From the NCBI GenBank assembly GCA_013697725.1, contig JACCWI010000052.1, positions 1 to 64,000 on the forward strand: a DNA stretch of 64,000 bases, read 5' to 3'. The notes beneath the pieces are model-generated. The model was given only the letters and a program-made list of their open reading frames with translations. It ran no database searches and was not told the DNA's origin. Position 1 is the first letter of the stretch. Every line of letters starts with the position of its first letter. Position numbers and translations under genes: made by a program. The stretch is from Tatlockia sp. (GTDB lineage Bacteria > Pseudomonadota > Gammaproteobacteria > Legionellales > Legionellaceae). Shown piece by piece: positions 1 through 7,924 of the stretch.

Positions 1-1052
1 CCACTTAGCGGTGAATTTGCAACCGCATTACAAATTAATTCAGTAGCACCATAGGTTTGTGTAATTTGCACCAGTCGGCCAAAGCAAAACTCATAAAAAG
101 TTTTGATGAATTCAAAGGACCAGGTATTGCCAAGTAGAGGATATAACCACCACATAAAATCATAACAAGTTCGGTGCCTGACAAAAGACCGTGAAATATG
201 AATTAAATCAGAGAATTCAACTTCCTCACCACCGGTCGTAATCCTTTCTAAAGCTGGCGGTCTTAGTAGTGGATTTTCTTCAACCAACCTGGCATAGACT
301 TGCATTTCTGATGGAAAAAAGGACGCATGAGTCACATTGGAAGTTTGAAACATCTGTACTGCCCAATCTAAGGTACGATCTGACTCCTCTTTGCTATAAG
401 AATTTTTTGCGGGGATGACAATGCTACCACCGCAATGCATTAAGGTCGTTAGGGGAAAGGCACCAGAGACATGACACAAAAGTCTTGGATTAAACAACCT
501 CTTCGTGCTGCTCAATTGGTAGCGTTTCACCGTTTCATCCGCATGATACCAAGTAGCATGCCAACCGTGCATGACTATTTTGGGTTTTCCGGTGCTGCCA
601 CTCGTCATATAGCCACTTATGATGCGATCTGTTGTTGGTTCAGGTTGTTCAATATATTTGTTTTTTTGCTCTAAAGTACTAAAAATTTCTGCTAACTCAA
701 TTGTCCTGAATTCAGATTCTGGTAAATCAAAGGTTTCCTTATCATAAATAATAAGAGATGGGTTGAGTTGATTTAGAATTGGTAACAAATTTTCCCTTTG
801 TAGTAAATAATCAAAGGGAATCCACACTGCTTGCAAGGCAATCACTGCAAAATAAAGCTGGTACGCTTCAATAGAGCCAGAACCAATAAAAACAACATAA
901 GAACGGGGCGGAACATGGCTTAGCCTATTCATAACCAACTGAATTTTTGCAAAATTTTCAGCATAGGTCACTGTTTCATTTGAATCGATGAGATAGGTAT
1001 TTTCAGCAAATTCCTCGGATTTAAGCGTTAACCACTCAATAAATGTAATCAT
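1..1052 (-). CDS. AMP-binding (ANL superfamily) acyl/aryl-CoA ligase-like protein, 3' end off the window
   Basis: An open frame starts at the ATG at 1052 and runs without a stop to base 1, giving about 350 residues, so the C-terminus lies outside the window. The adenylation P-loop TSGSTGKPK is at residues 150-158 and the YGATE motif at about 334-338. These are diagnostic of adenylate-forming enzymes that activate a carboxylate with ATP. The small C-terminal lid domain would be in the missing part. The substrate cannot be read. The PAS-LuxR regulator ends 66 bases upstream on the same strand, so the two may be co-transcribed. The protein could equally be a fatty-acid or aryl-acid ligase or a stand-alone adenylation domain. 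Confidence 0.88.
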   Translation of the reverse strand, partial: MITFIEWLTLKSEEFAENTYLIDSNETVTYAENFAKIQLVMNRLSHVPPRSYVVFIGSGSIEAYQLYFAVIALQAVWIPFDYLLQRENLLPILNQLNPSLIIYDKETFDLPESEFRTIELAEIFSTLEQKNKYIEQPEPTTDRIISGYMTSGSTGKPKIVMHGWHATWYHADETVKRYQLSSTKRLFNPRLLCHVSGAFPLTTLMHCGGSIVIPAKNSYSKEESDRTLDWAVQMFQTSNVTHASFFPSEMQVYARLVEENPLLRPPALERITTGGEEVEFSDLIHISRSFVRHRTCYDFMWWLYPLLGNTWSFEFIKTFYEFCFGRLVQITQTYGATELICNAVANSPLS

Positions 1053-1118
1053 TTCTCTAATCTCTAAATCGAAAAGGGTAAAATTATCATAAGGAGAATT
1101 AAAAAATTATCCGTAAAA

Positions 1119-1691
1119 TCACGGATGATTACGCGAAAATTGAACCAATAATTGAGCTCGTGTCTTAATGCCTAATTTCCGTTTTGCATTGTTAATATGG
1201 GTTTCAACCGTTCTCGGCGAAAGATCTAATTTTTTTGCTGTTTGTTTGTCAGTATATCCTTCAGAAAGTAGCAATAGTGTACCGCGTTCCCTTGGCGTTA
1301 AAGTTTGAGCAATGGAAGATTTTGGTAATTCCAAACTAAAACCAATCAAACCAATCAGATTTAGACTCTTATCAAATAAAGGGGTTTTCTTACTAACTAT
1401 ATCAACAATCGATCCATCATGACGCAACACCTGTTCATAGGCACTTAGGCTCTGACCACTTTCAAACAACAATCCATCGTTTGCTCTAAGTTCATCAGCG
1501 TAATGATGCCAAGCAAAGTGATAATCTTTTTTGTTATAGACTTCAAGCGATTTTAGTCCGGCTGATTTACTAAAAAAAAAACGATTTGCCCAGAGATAAC
1601 AACCTTGTAAGTTTTTTATAAAAACAGCCAGATTTAAGTCTTGATAGGCATGAACAGCTAATGATTCCAAATACAAGTTATGCTGAGTCAT
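1119..1691 (-). CDS. PAS-LuxR family transcriptional regulator
   Basis: 190 residues. The C-terminal 60 (131-190) are a LuxR/GerE helix-turn-helix, with LTPRERGTLLLLSEGYTDKQ followed by the recognition helix SPRTVETHINNAKRKLGI. Residues 20-125 look like a PAS sensor domain (a KNLQGCYLWANRFF-type start and an LIGLIGFSLEL end). There is no receiver aspartate pattern, so a small-molecule or redox input is more likely than phosphorylation. It sits just upstream of the AMP-binding ligase in the same direction and is a candidate local regulator of it. The ATG at 1691 is the only good start. The family is clear; the signal is unknown. Confidence 0.85.
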   Translation of the reverse strand: MTQHNLYLESLAVHAYQDLNLAVFIKNLQGCYLWANRFFFSKSAGLKSLEVYNKKDYHFAWHHYADELRANDGLLFESGQSLSAYEQVLRHDGSIVDIVSKKTPLFDKSLNLIGLIGFSLELPKSSIAQTLTPRERGTLLLLSEGYTDKQTAKKLDLSPRTVETHINNAKRKLGIKTRAQLLVQFSRNHP

Positions 1692-1789
1692 AATACTTAC
1701 CTTACTCAGATCTTCATCAAAGGGGTCGATGATAACATAATTGTAAAGAAGGCCTGTGAATACATCGGATTTTTCATGTTAAAAATTGG

Positions 1790-2608
1790 CTACCCATAGC
1801 GTTTGTGATCCTTAAGTATTTCCTCGATAACTTTCTTTGATTTTTCGCCTTCTAGAGTGTTAGTACCAGGTAAAACCGCGTATACAATTAAAGCCTTCCA
1901 TAAGGTCCAGGCTCGACCACGAGTCCAGGTTCCTGGATCAAGCTCAAGTGTTTTGCAGAAAATTTCTCGATTTTCTCCTGTAAAAAATGTCCAGGCAATT
2001 GCTAAATCGCAGGCAGGATCGCCTATCGCTAGTTGTCCAAAGTCAATAACCGAGCTAAGACGTCCTGCTTGTACTAAGAGATTACCAGGACTAATATCCC
2101 CATGAACCCACACAGGCCATCGGGACCAAGAAGTAGCAAGGGCTGCTTCCCATAGATCAGTCACAGCGTTGACATCAATCTTATCCCTCAAAATGGCAAT
2201 CGCTTGTCTTGTTTCAGCATCATAAATAGATAAATCCCCACCACGATAAAAACTATGCTTTCCTGCTAAAGGCCCATCGGTTGAATCAATCTGTTGAAGT
2301 GCCCGAAGAAATTTTGCAAGACTGGATGCAAAATCATCTAAATCAGTTATCTGCGCTGAAATTGCGGACTCACCTTCAAGCCAGCGATAGATAGACCATT
2401 TCCAAGGGTATTTCTCTGCGGGTTTCCCTTGTGCCAAAGGGACAGGAATAGATAAGGGCAATAAAGGCGCTAGCTTTGGTAACCAAGGTTGTTCTTTTTC
2501 AACTTGCAGTTCATAGTCTGCCTCAGATGGCAAACGCACGAGCATAGACTCACCCAGATGAAAGGTTCGATTATCCCAGCCACTCACTGCAACCAGCTGA
2601 ACCGACAA
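1790..2608 (-). CDS. Aminoglycoside phosphotransferase (APH) family protein, N-terminus frameshifted
   Basis: The readable frame gives 272 residues from a TTG codon. It carries the APH/choline-kinase-like fold motifs: the nucleotide-binding strand motif SGWDNRTFHLG, the catalytic loop VHGDISPGNLLV (HxDxxxxN) and the metal-binding IDFGQLAIGDPACDLA. Such enzymes phosphorylate aminoglycosides or small metabolites with ATP. Family members usually run near 300 residues and begin with a stretch resembling LVQQLVATLFPQW before SGWDN. Exactly that stretch lies upstream in the same frame but has no start codon, because a one-base shift separates it from an ATG at 2687 (see the next entry). Resistance activity is not established. 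Confidence 0.8.
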   Translation of the reverse strand: MSVQLVAVSGWDNRTFHLGESMLVRLPSEADYELQVEKEQPWLPKLAPLLPLSIPVPLAQGKPAEKYPWKWSIYRWLEGESAISAQITDLDDFASSLAKFLRALQQIDSTDGPLAGKHSFYRGGDLSIYDAETRQAIAILRDKIDVNAVTDLWEAALATSWSRWPVWVHGDISPGNLLVQAGRLSSVIDFGQLAIGDPACDLAIAWTFFTGENREIFCKTLELDPGTWTRGRAWTLWKALIVYAVLPGTNTLEGEKSKKVIEEILKDHKRYG

Positions 2609-2687
2609 ATCTTTCCATTGGGGAAACAGGGTTGCGACTAATTGCTGTACTAAATTTTCATCAATTTTTTAATTTCTCATTATTCAT
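2609..2687 (-). other. Frameshifted N-terminal coding stretch of the APH gene
   Basis: Reading the minus strand from the ATG at 2687 gives MNNEKLK and then a stop. Removing one A from the A6 run (plus-strand T6 near 2666-2671) continues the frame as IDENLVQQLVATLFPQWKD and joins the APH frame. The repaired protein would be about 298 residues, the normal length for the family. The lesion is either a real inactivating indel, slippage-prone expression, or a homopolymer sequencing error. Confidence 0.7.
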
Positions 2688-3095
2688 AAATAAAAGTTCG
2701 ATTAGTAATGTCTATGCAAATTATTATACATTGCCAAAAAATAATTGTTAGAATGCTGCTCAATTGATGATTAGCAACAATTCGAAAGCCCGGCCAAATA
2801 AATCATAATGTGTTTTAATTTTAAAATATAAACACGTTATGATTGATTTTTCTGCTTTGCCAGCTTATTATCTAAACTTAAACACAACTGATGAGCCAGT
2901 GAAAACCTGGTGAAACCTCTTAGGTCTTGTGAACAGCCATCATCATTCCCCAATCTTGTGGCAGAGCGATTTAGTCGGGAACCTTAGTTAATCACTAACC
3001 ATCTACCAAGATGGAACTTCATTAAAACATTTCGTTTTAAACTGTTTGATATCATTCACGGATTTTATTTGTCTGTGAAATCCTGTTATAGCGAC
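2688..3095. other. Non-coding region at the edge of the ArdA segment
   Basis: No convincing ORF lies here. It holds a strong inverted repeat (2801-2844, listed separately) and, further right, AT-rich DNA leading into the structured leader of the 3216 gene. No clear sigma-70 promoter with good spacing was found. Confidence 0.5.
2801..2844. repeat. 15-bp inverted repeat (hairpin)
   Basis: The arms are AATCATAATGTGTTT (2801-2815) and AAACACGTTATGATT (2830-2844). All 15 positions pair if one G-T wobble is allowed, around a 14-nt A/T loop. A short T-rich stretch follows on the plus strand. It could be a terminator or a recombination or transfer site; position alone does not decide. Confidence 0.65.
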
Positions 3096-3215
3096 TGTTC
3101 TTTAAAAATCAGGTGAGATCAACCATCACGAAGTGTTGTGGTGATTAGCATGTTCAATGCTGGAGAAGCGTCCAGTATTGGGCATTTCTTCGGTTTTTTT
3201 TAAGGAGAAATGCCG
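3096..3215 (+). promoter_or_regulatory. Structured leader: boxA-like element, hairpin and sequestered RBS of the 3216 gene
   Basis: TGTTCTTTAAAAAT (3096-3109) resembles the rrn boxA antitermination element TGCTCTTTAACAAT. Downstream is a hairpin with arms CAATGCTGGA and TCCAGTATTG ending at 3180. GGCATTTCT (3181-3189) is then perfectly complementary to AGAAATGCC (3206-3214), which overlaps the end of the Shine-Dalgarno sequence AAGGAG (3202-3207). This reads as an attenuated or structure-controlled leader. The function is inferred. Confidence 0.5.
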
Positions 3216-3608
3216 ATGCGTATTCAGTGTGATTCGTTGAAGTATTCTAGATTGTTGGGAAAGAAAGTTATTAAATCAGGCGCAGCAGAGGGTTTAATAT
3301 CTATGCTGACTCAGATTGAAATCTTTAATTTCTACTCTAAACATGAGGTCAATAGCATGTTAAGTGAAACCGTTGAAAAAGTGTTTGCCAAGCAAGATGA
3401 AAAACTTGTAAAACAAGATTTGAAGCTAGCTGAGCAAAAACGCGAGTTAGATGCACGTATGCAGGATTTTGCGAAATATCACGATCAACAACTACGTGAT
3501 AATAAAAGTGAATTGCTTGCATCACGGCGCTGGATGATAGGTACTGTAATAACCGTTGATTTATCCTTAGCTGCTTATTTATCCGCTTTACTTCATTACA
3601 ATCACTAA
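3216..3608 (+). CDS. Small coiled-coil protein with C-terminal membrane anchor (mobile-element cargo)
   Basis: 130 residues from the ATG at 3216. An ATG at 3210 is in frame but only 2 nt from AAGGAG (3202-3207), while 3216 has the ideal 8-nt spacing. Residues about 50-105 are rich in K, E, Q and D and look like a coiled coil, followed by one hydrophobic segment (about 107-125) and a short tail. The layout resembles DUF1640/CCDC90-type coiled-coil membrane proteins, but similarity is too weak to name it. It is first in a run of three co-directional genes ending with ardA, each with a structured leader. Confidence 0.7.
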   Translation: MRIQCDSLKYSRLLGKKVIKSGAAEGLISMLTQIEIFNFYSKHEVNSMLSETVEKVFAKQDEKLVKQDLKLAEQKRELDARMQDFAKYHDQQLRDNKSELLASRRWMIGTVITVDLSLAAYLSALLHYNH

Positions 3609-3630
3609 AACCTGCTAATCCAATTATTAA

Positions 3631-3693
3631 CCCATCAGGGAAAAATCTTCGCTAATGGGATGGTTTTTTCCTGTTCTTAGGAGAAAAACCCAT
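3631..3693 (+). promoter_or_regulatory. Leader with alternative pairings over the RBS and start of the 3692 gene
   Basis: GGTTTTT (3662-3668) pairs with AAAAACC (3684-3690), just after the TAGGAG ribosome-binding site. ATGGG (3655-3659) can pair either with CCCAT at 3631-3635 or with CCCAT at 3689-3693, which covers the start codon. GGAAAAA (3639-3645) can compete by pairing with TTTTTCC (3665-3671). The pairings are mutually exclusive, as in a translational attenuator. Confidence 0.4.
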
Positions 3694-3883
3694 GCAAACA
3701 ATCCCCTCTGTTATTCCAAGAAAAGAATGCCTATTTTTTGATTTAGCTTGCTGCATCAATGAACTCCATTTATTGCGTAACGATTTGTCTACGCAAGACA
3801 GGAATGAAATTGAGCAAGCCTACAAAAAACTTAGTTATTTCATCGAGGATAAACAACTTCAACAAAGAACTAGACGAAACTGA
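3692..3883 (+). CDS. Small hypothetical protein (mobile-element cargo)
   Basis: 63 residues with a good AGGAG 7 nt before the ATG. The protein is helical-looking and charged at the C-terminus (ending QQRTRRN), with a paired CC at residues 20-21. No domain was recognised. It lies between the coiled-coil membrane protein and ardA, all on the plus strand. The clear RBS and positional pattern make it a likely real gene, perhaps an accessory of the antirestriction segment. Confidence 0.55.
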   Translation: MQTIPSVIPRKECLFFDLACCINELHLLRNDLSTQDRNEIEQAYKKLSYFIEDKQLQQRTRRN

Positions 3884-3912
3884 TTCATTAAACGCATAAA
3901 CGCACCTTGCGC

Positions 3913-3936
3913 AAATGCGGGAAATGCGGGAAATGC
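3913..3936. repeat. Short tandem repeat, AAATGCGGG unit
   Basis: Two full copies of AAATGCGGG plus a 6-nt partial copy, directly upstream of the ardA leader. It may be a protein-binding iteron-like site or a chance repeat. Confidence 0.5.
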
Positions 3937-3981
3937 TTGAAACCAGTTCTCGAGAAATACTCTTCTAAAAGCAATAACAAT

Positions 3982-4039
3982 CCCTGCGAGAGCTTGTTCT
4001 CCCGCCAGGGAGTCAGCTCTCCTTCCTTAAGGAGAACAA
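3982..4039 (+). promoter_or_regulatory. Leader sequestering the ardA ribosome-binding site
   Basis: TTGTTCTCC (3994-4002) is a perfect 9-nt complement of GGAGAACAA (4031-4039), the Shine-Dalgarno region. A competing 7-bp stem forms locally: TCTCCTT (4018-4024) with AAGGAGA (4029-4035) around a 4-nt loop. A third stem, CCCTG (3982-3986) with CAGGG (4006-4010), would occupy the upstream anti-RBS. This architecture fits regulated translation of ardA. Confidence 0.5.
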
Positions 4040-4040
4040 A

Positions 4041-4547
4041 ATGGATACACCAAAAATCTATGTTGCGTGCCTAGCTTCTTATAACAATGGCATACTTTAC
4101 GGTAAATGGATCGATGTAGTTCAAAGCGCCAGTGACATTTATGTGGAGATTAATAAAATGCTGGCAGAAAGTCCAATTGAGACTGCGGAGGAATTCGCAA
4201 TCCACGATTATGAAGGCTTTGCTAGCTTAAGGCTTGGTGAATACGACAGCATTGAAACCGTTGTCGAACTGGCTGCTTTCATTGGTGAACATGGTGAATT
4301 AGGTGCTGAGCTACTCAGCGAATATTCAATCGAGGAAGCTGAAAGACTATTGGAAGAGAGCTATTATGGAGCTTATGATAACGAGGTTGATTTCGCCTAC
4401 TCGATTTTTGAAGACTGTTACAACAACGTCATACCGGAAAATTTGCTGAACTATTTTGATTATGTGGCTTTTACGCGTGATCTTTTTATCAATGATTATT
4501 TTTCGGTGGATATTGATGGACAAACTCATATTTTTTCTAACTATTAG
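4041..4547 (+). CDS. ardA: ArdA-type antirestriction protein
   Basis: 168 residues, strongly acidic. The family signature is clear: the start MDTPKIYVACLASYNNGILY, the central EFAIHDYEGFASLRLGEYDS block, and FDYVAFTRDLFINDYF near the end. ArdA proteins are DNA mimics that fold as elongated, negatively charged dimers. They occupy the DNA-binding groove of type I restriction-modification enzymes and protect incoming mobile DNA. The length matches the family (about 165-170). AAGGAG lies just upstream inside a hairpin, and a terminator follows the stop by one base. Location near an integrase fits cargo of an integrative element. Confidence 0.93.
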   Translation: MDTPKIYVACLASYNNGILYGKWIDVVQSASDIYVEINKMLAESPIETAEEFAIHDYEGFASLRLGEYDSIETVVELAAFIGEHGELGAELLSEYSIEEAERLLEESYYGAYDNEVDFAYSIFEDCYNNVIPENLLNYFDYVAFTRDLFINDYFSVDIDGQTHIFSNY

Positions 4548-4570
4548 GCCCCGTTTTTGGGGCTTTTTTT
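4548..4570 (+). terminator. Rho-independent terminator after ardA
   Basis: GCCCC, a GTTTTT loop, GGGGC, then a run of seven T. It starts immediately after the ardA stop codon. Confidence 0.85.
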
Positions 4571-4797
4571 AAATACTTTACTCACATTACTGTATTCAAT
4601 GCAATGAGGGTTAAAGTGTTCTAATAGTCTTCATTAAGTAAATAACGCCAAACTTGAATTAAGCTTGGGATGTATCAGTTTTTGATAATGCATTTCCCTA
4701 AAAGTGAAATATACTTTTACAAAATCATCTTTTGATAATTGACCAATAAAGAACGTTGTGTTTTAATAATAACACTATATGTTTTATTGGTTGCACT

Positions 4798-5151
4798 ATG
4801 TTATTCCATCCTCAGCATAAAAATACCTATCTACTTCAAAATACTACTTCGACAAAAACTTTAAATCTTCATGAAGCCTCACAACTACTTGGAGCACATA
4901 TAGAAACAATCCGCCGTATGGCGGCTTCAATGGTCCTCCCTGCAGTAAAAATTGGGAGGAGCTGGCGTTTTATTGAACAAGATCTTATCAATTACATGCG
5001 AGCCCAATATAGCAATTCTTTTAGCGAACTATCTGTAAACCGAAATAGTAAAAGGAGTCAAAAATGGCCATCACAAAAAGAAATAACTTCTGGTGGGTTG
5101 ACATCACACACCAAGGAAAAAGAATACGTCAAAGCACTGGAACTCAAATAA
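4798..5151 (+). CDS. Excisionase-like helix-turn-helix protein
   Basis: 117 residues from the ATG at 4798; an upstream in-frame ATG at 4756 adds an unlikely Cys-rich lead, and neither start has a strong RBS. Residues about 20-65 form a MerR-like/HTH_17 excisionase fold: LNLHEASQLLGAHIETIRR, then the wing VKIGRSWRF and a DLINYMR helix. Such proteins bend att DNA and set the direction of the partner tyrosine recombinase. Its last 88 bases overlap the integrase in another frame, and the integrase RBS lies inside this gene, so translation is probably coupled. Confidence 0.8.
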   Translation: MLFHPQHKNTYLLQNTTSTKTLNLHEASQLLGAHIETIRRMAASMVLPAVKIGRSWRFIEQDLINYMRAQYSNSFSELSVNRNSKRSQKWPSQKEITSGGLTSHTKEKEYVKALELK

Positions 5152-6050
5152 AGGCAAAAGCCCAGCAATTACATGACAAATTAAAAAATGACCTTTGGCT
5201 AGAAATCTCATTAAAAGCCCTCCCCAAGAAACTTTGGATGGATGCAGTCATGAGATGGATTGAAGAATCTCACCATAAACGCACTTTAAATGACGATAAA
5301 ATTCATTTGCGATGGATAGATTCATATTTCCGAAATAAATTGTTAATAGAAATAGACCAAGACCTGATTGAAACAATTGCTAAAGCCAGAGAAAACACGG
5401 GTGTATCCCCTACTACTGTAAATCGAATGTTAGAGGTGGTGAGAGCAATTTTAAACAAAGCCCAAAAAGAATGGGGCTGGCTTTTTTTAGTTCCAAACAT
5501 TCGGATGCGCGTTATTGATGATAGACGTTTAAGATGGCTAAGTTATGAAGAGAGTAAGCGGTTAATTTCAGAACTTCCTTCTCACCTAGGGGATATGATG
5601 CTATTCACTCTTGCAACTGGATTGCGTCAGTCAAATGTAACTGGGCTTAAATGGGAAAATATTGATTTAGAAAAATGTTTTACCTTTGTTGATGCAGATG
5701 AATCAAAAACCAAAAAAGCAATCCCTGTTCCATTGAATTCTCAGGCCATGCAAATAATAAGGTTGCAACTATATAAACACCCCATTTATGTTTTTACCTA
5801 TAAAGGAAATCCTATAACTCGCTGTAATAATCATGCCTGGCGCAAAGCATTAGATCGCGCCGGAATTAAAGATTTTCGCTGGCATGATTTAAGGCATACG
5901 TGGGCTAGCTGGCATGTGCAAAATGGAACGAGTTTGCATGAATTGCAGCAACTGGGTGGCTGGTCAAATTATGAGACAGTTTTAAGATATGCACATTTGT
6001 CGACAAAGCATTTGCAACAAGCCGCTGAAAAAGTAGTAAAATTTAATTAA
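5064..6050 (+). CDS. int: Tyrosine-type site-specific integrase
   Basis: 328 residues. An N-terminal arm-binding domain (NFWWVDITHQGKRIRQSTGT) is followed by a core-binding SAM-like segment (about 55-150) and the catalytic domain. Visible catalytic residues are Arg188 (LATGLRQSNVTGL), His274 and Arg277 (HDLRHTWAS), Trp300 in place of His (LGGW) and nucleophile Tyr309 (VLRYAHLS). All are intact, so the protein should be active. AAGGAG lies just before the ATG. It overlaps the excisionase-like gene. A decayed close relative of the same enzyme lies at 13359-13746 beside a tRNA-Arg fragment, which suggests tRNA-Arg as the target family. Confidence 0.93.
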   Translation: MAITKRNNFWWVDITHQGKRIRQSTGTQIKAKAQQLHDKLKNDLWLEISLKALPKKLWMDAVMRWIEESHHKRTLNDDKIHLRWIDSYFRNKLLIEIDQDLIETIAKARENTGVSPTTVNRMLEVVRAILNKAQKEWGWLFLVPNIRMRVIDDRRLRWLSYEESKRLISELPSHLGDMMLFTLATGLRQSNVTGLKWENIDLEKCFTFVDADESKTKKAIPVPLNSQAMQIIRLQLYKHPIYVFTYKGNPITRCNNHAWRKALDRAGIKDFRWHDLRHTWASWHVQNGTSLHELQQLGGWSNYETVLRYAHLSTKHLQQAAEKVVKFN

Positions 6051-6106
6051 TTATTAGGTAGGTTAAGGACTATAGGCCTAAGTAATGATTTTATAGCTTA
6101 CAAATA

Positions 6107-7924
6107 TCAATTTATTTTAAATGGAATTTCAGTCAATACACATTTAGGTAGAAGCCAAATATCTAACTCCTCGGCCAATTTTTGAAAAGCATTTTTTTCA
6201 GCGTGACTTGTAATTAAAAAACCTTTTTTTCCTGGGTTAATTGATTTCAACAAATCTAATCCATTAAGAGACTCCCCTCTAATTTCATAATCCATAAAGA
6301 AAATAAAGGGATCTAATCTATTAGTTTGCCCGTACCATTCTATAAATTCTCTACCTGAATAATGTTGAATAAGAGGAATACCTGTCTTTTCTAATCGCTG
6401 TAACCAAAATTCATGAATTGAATGATCATCGTCTAATAAAACTATCGTATTATTTGTGTGGATTGTAAGCTCTTCGGGCAGCCATGAAGGATTAGTACAA
6501 AATGAGAATCTCAAAGTAATCTGGGTTCCAATATTTACCTGCGAGCTTATAGTTATACCACCGCCCAAACTCTCCATATATTGCTTAGCATTGGACAATC
6601 CAATTCCTTTACCAGGATGTTTAGAACTAAAACCACTCAAAACTGATTCAATTTTTGTAGAAGGTATCCCAACACCATTATCTGAAATTATAACAAATAG
6701 TTCATTACTTATGAACTTTAAGGTAACCTCTATTCTGCCTTTCTCTTTAAAAGCTTCATAAGCATTATTTAAAATATTGGATAGGACTCTTCTCATTTCA
6801 GAATCAAAGGAATTTACCCATTTATTTTTGGAATTTTTTTCAATATTAAAAATAATGTCGCAAGGATCATTTTTCCACTCCTGTTTTTTTTGAGAAATTA
6901 CAGAATCTATAATTGATGAAACTAATAAGGGTTTCTTTAAATTATCATGCTCTACTGGCATAAATATTGCTGAATTCGGACGCCGATATTTATCAAGCAA
7001 ATTATTTGCAATATCGCGAATGCTTTGAATTGCTACAATTTGTAATTCTATATCTTTTTTGGGTAAATATTTTTCTGTCCCCGTAATGCATAGCTCTAAA
7101 ATAGCCAAAGGTGAACGGATGTCATGGCAGACACCAGCCACAACATCAACTAGTGCTTTCATTTTTTCACCCTCTATACGACCATTATACTCTTCTTGTA
7201 AATTTGATAATAATCTTTCAAAAGCATCCTTAATCTCAGCTAATTCTAAAGGTAATTTTTTTATTTCTTTTATCTTGGGATCTATTGAGCCATTAAATGA
7301 TATGTTTAATATAAAATTTTTTAATGTAAGTAACGGTTTTAATAATCTTTTATATAAAATTTTTTTCAGAGAAAATATAAGAATTAAGAATAAAACTACT
7401 AATAATAAAATAAAATATATCCCTGTTGAAGAGAATGAAATAAAAGGATCGTATTTTGTAAAACCGAAAAGCAACCCAATATTTTGGTTTTTGGACAATA
7501 TACTTCTATCAACTAATGAGGAACAATTAATTGAATATTTTTCCTCATCGAAAATTTCATAAGTTATATTTGAGTTACAAATTTCCTGCTTTTTAAATTT
7601 TTTAGCAAAATTATAAAAAGTACGTTTTCCATAATCAGACATGATAATCGTACCTGTATTATCAATAACCAAATATGTTTGATTAACTCCAGATGACATG
7701 TGTAATAATTTTCTTACTTCAGATAGATCTGAAATAGCCAAGGAAGGAACTATTAACTGAGATAGAATATTATGTATTCTTTCTACATTTTCCTTTCTTT
7801 TTTGGAGCTCATCATATTTATTAAAATAAAATCCGACAAACAAAGTTACTACTAAAACTATAAAAATAGATGCTATGAAAAATCGTTCAATCAAGAAAAG
7901 AATTTTTGGTTGTTTTTTGCTCAC
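6107..7924 (-). CDS. Membrane hybrid sensor histidine kinase with C-terminal receiver
   Basis: 605 residues. TM1 is at about 13-34 and TM2 at 168-188, enclosing a periplasmic domain of about 130 residues. A HAMP-like linker follows, then the dimerisation helix with His267 (VCHDIRSPLAI). The ATPase domain has N-box LNNAYEAF, G1 ISDNGVGIPS and G2 GKGIGLSNAKQYM. A C-terminal receiver-like domain (about 490-605) has an LLDDD acidic pocket and probable phospho-acceptor Asp545 (FFMDYEIRG). It overlaps the upstream binding-protein gene by 4 nt (ATGA), so the two are translationally coupled. The binding protein probably presents ligand to the periplasmic domain. Output is likely the response regulator at 11799. 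Confidence 0.88.
   Translation of the reverse strand: MSKKQPKILFLIERFFIASIFIVLVVTLFVGFYFNKYDELQKRKENVERIHNILSQLIVPSLAISDLSEVRKLLHMSSGVNQTYLVIDNTGTIIMSDYGKRTFYNFAKKFKKQEICNSNITYEIFDEEKYSINCSSLVDRSILSKNQNIGLLFGFTKYDPFISFSSTGIYFILLLVVLFLILIFSLKKILYKRLLKPLLTLKNFILNISFNGSIDPKIKEIKKLPLELAEIKDAFERLLSNLQEEYNGRIEGEKMKALVDVVAGVCHDIRSPLAILELCITGTEKYLPKKDIELQIVAIQSIRDIANNLLDKYRRPNSAIFMPVEHDNLKKPLLVSSIIDSVISQKKQEWKNDPCDIIFNIEKNSKNKWVNSFDSEMRRVLSNILNNAYEAFKEKGRIEVTLKFISNELFVIISDNGVGIPSTKIESVLSGFSSKHPGKGIGLSNAKQYMESLGGGITISSQVNIGTQITLRFSFCTNPSWLPEELTIHTNNTIVLLDDDHSIHEFWLQRLEKTGIPLIQHYSGREFIEWYGQTNRLDPFIFFMDYEIRGESLNGLDLLKSINPGKKGFLITSHAEKNAFQKLAEELDIWLLPKCVLTEIPFKIN

Noticed and set aside
471..674. 67-codon plus-strand ORF
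   Set aside because: It is antisense to the AMP-binding ligase, which has conserved motifs on the minus strand; a shadow frame.
1857..2105. 82-codon plus-strand ORF
   Set aside because: Lies antisense to the APH catalytic domain; no RBS and no family likeness.
3913..3936. CRISPR array
   Set aside because: The 9-nt units abut with no spacers and no cas genes occur in the window. No CRISPR array was seen anywhere.
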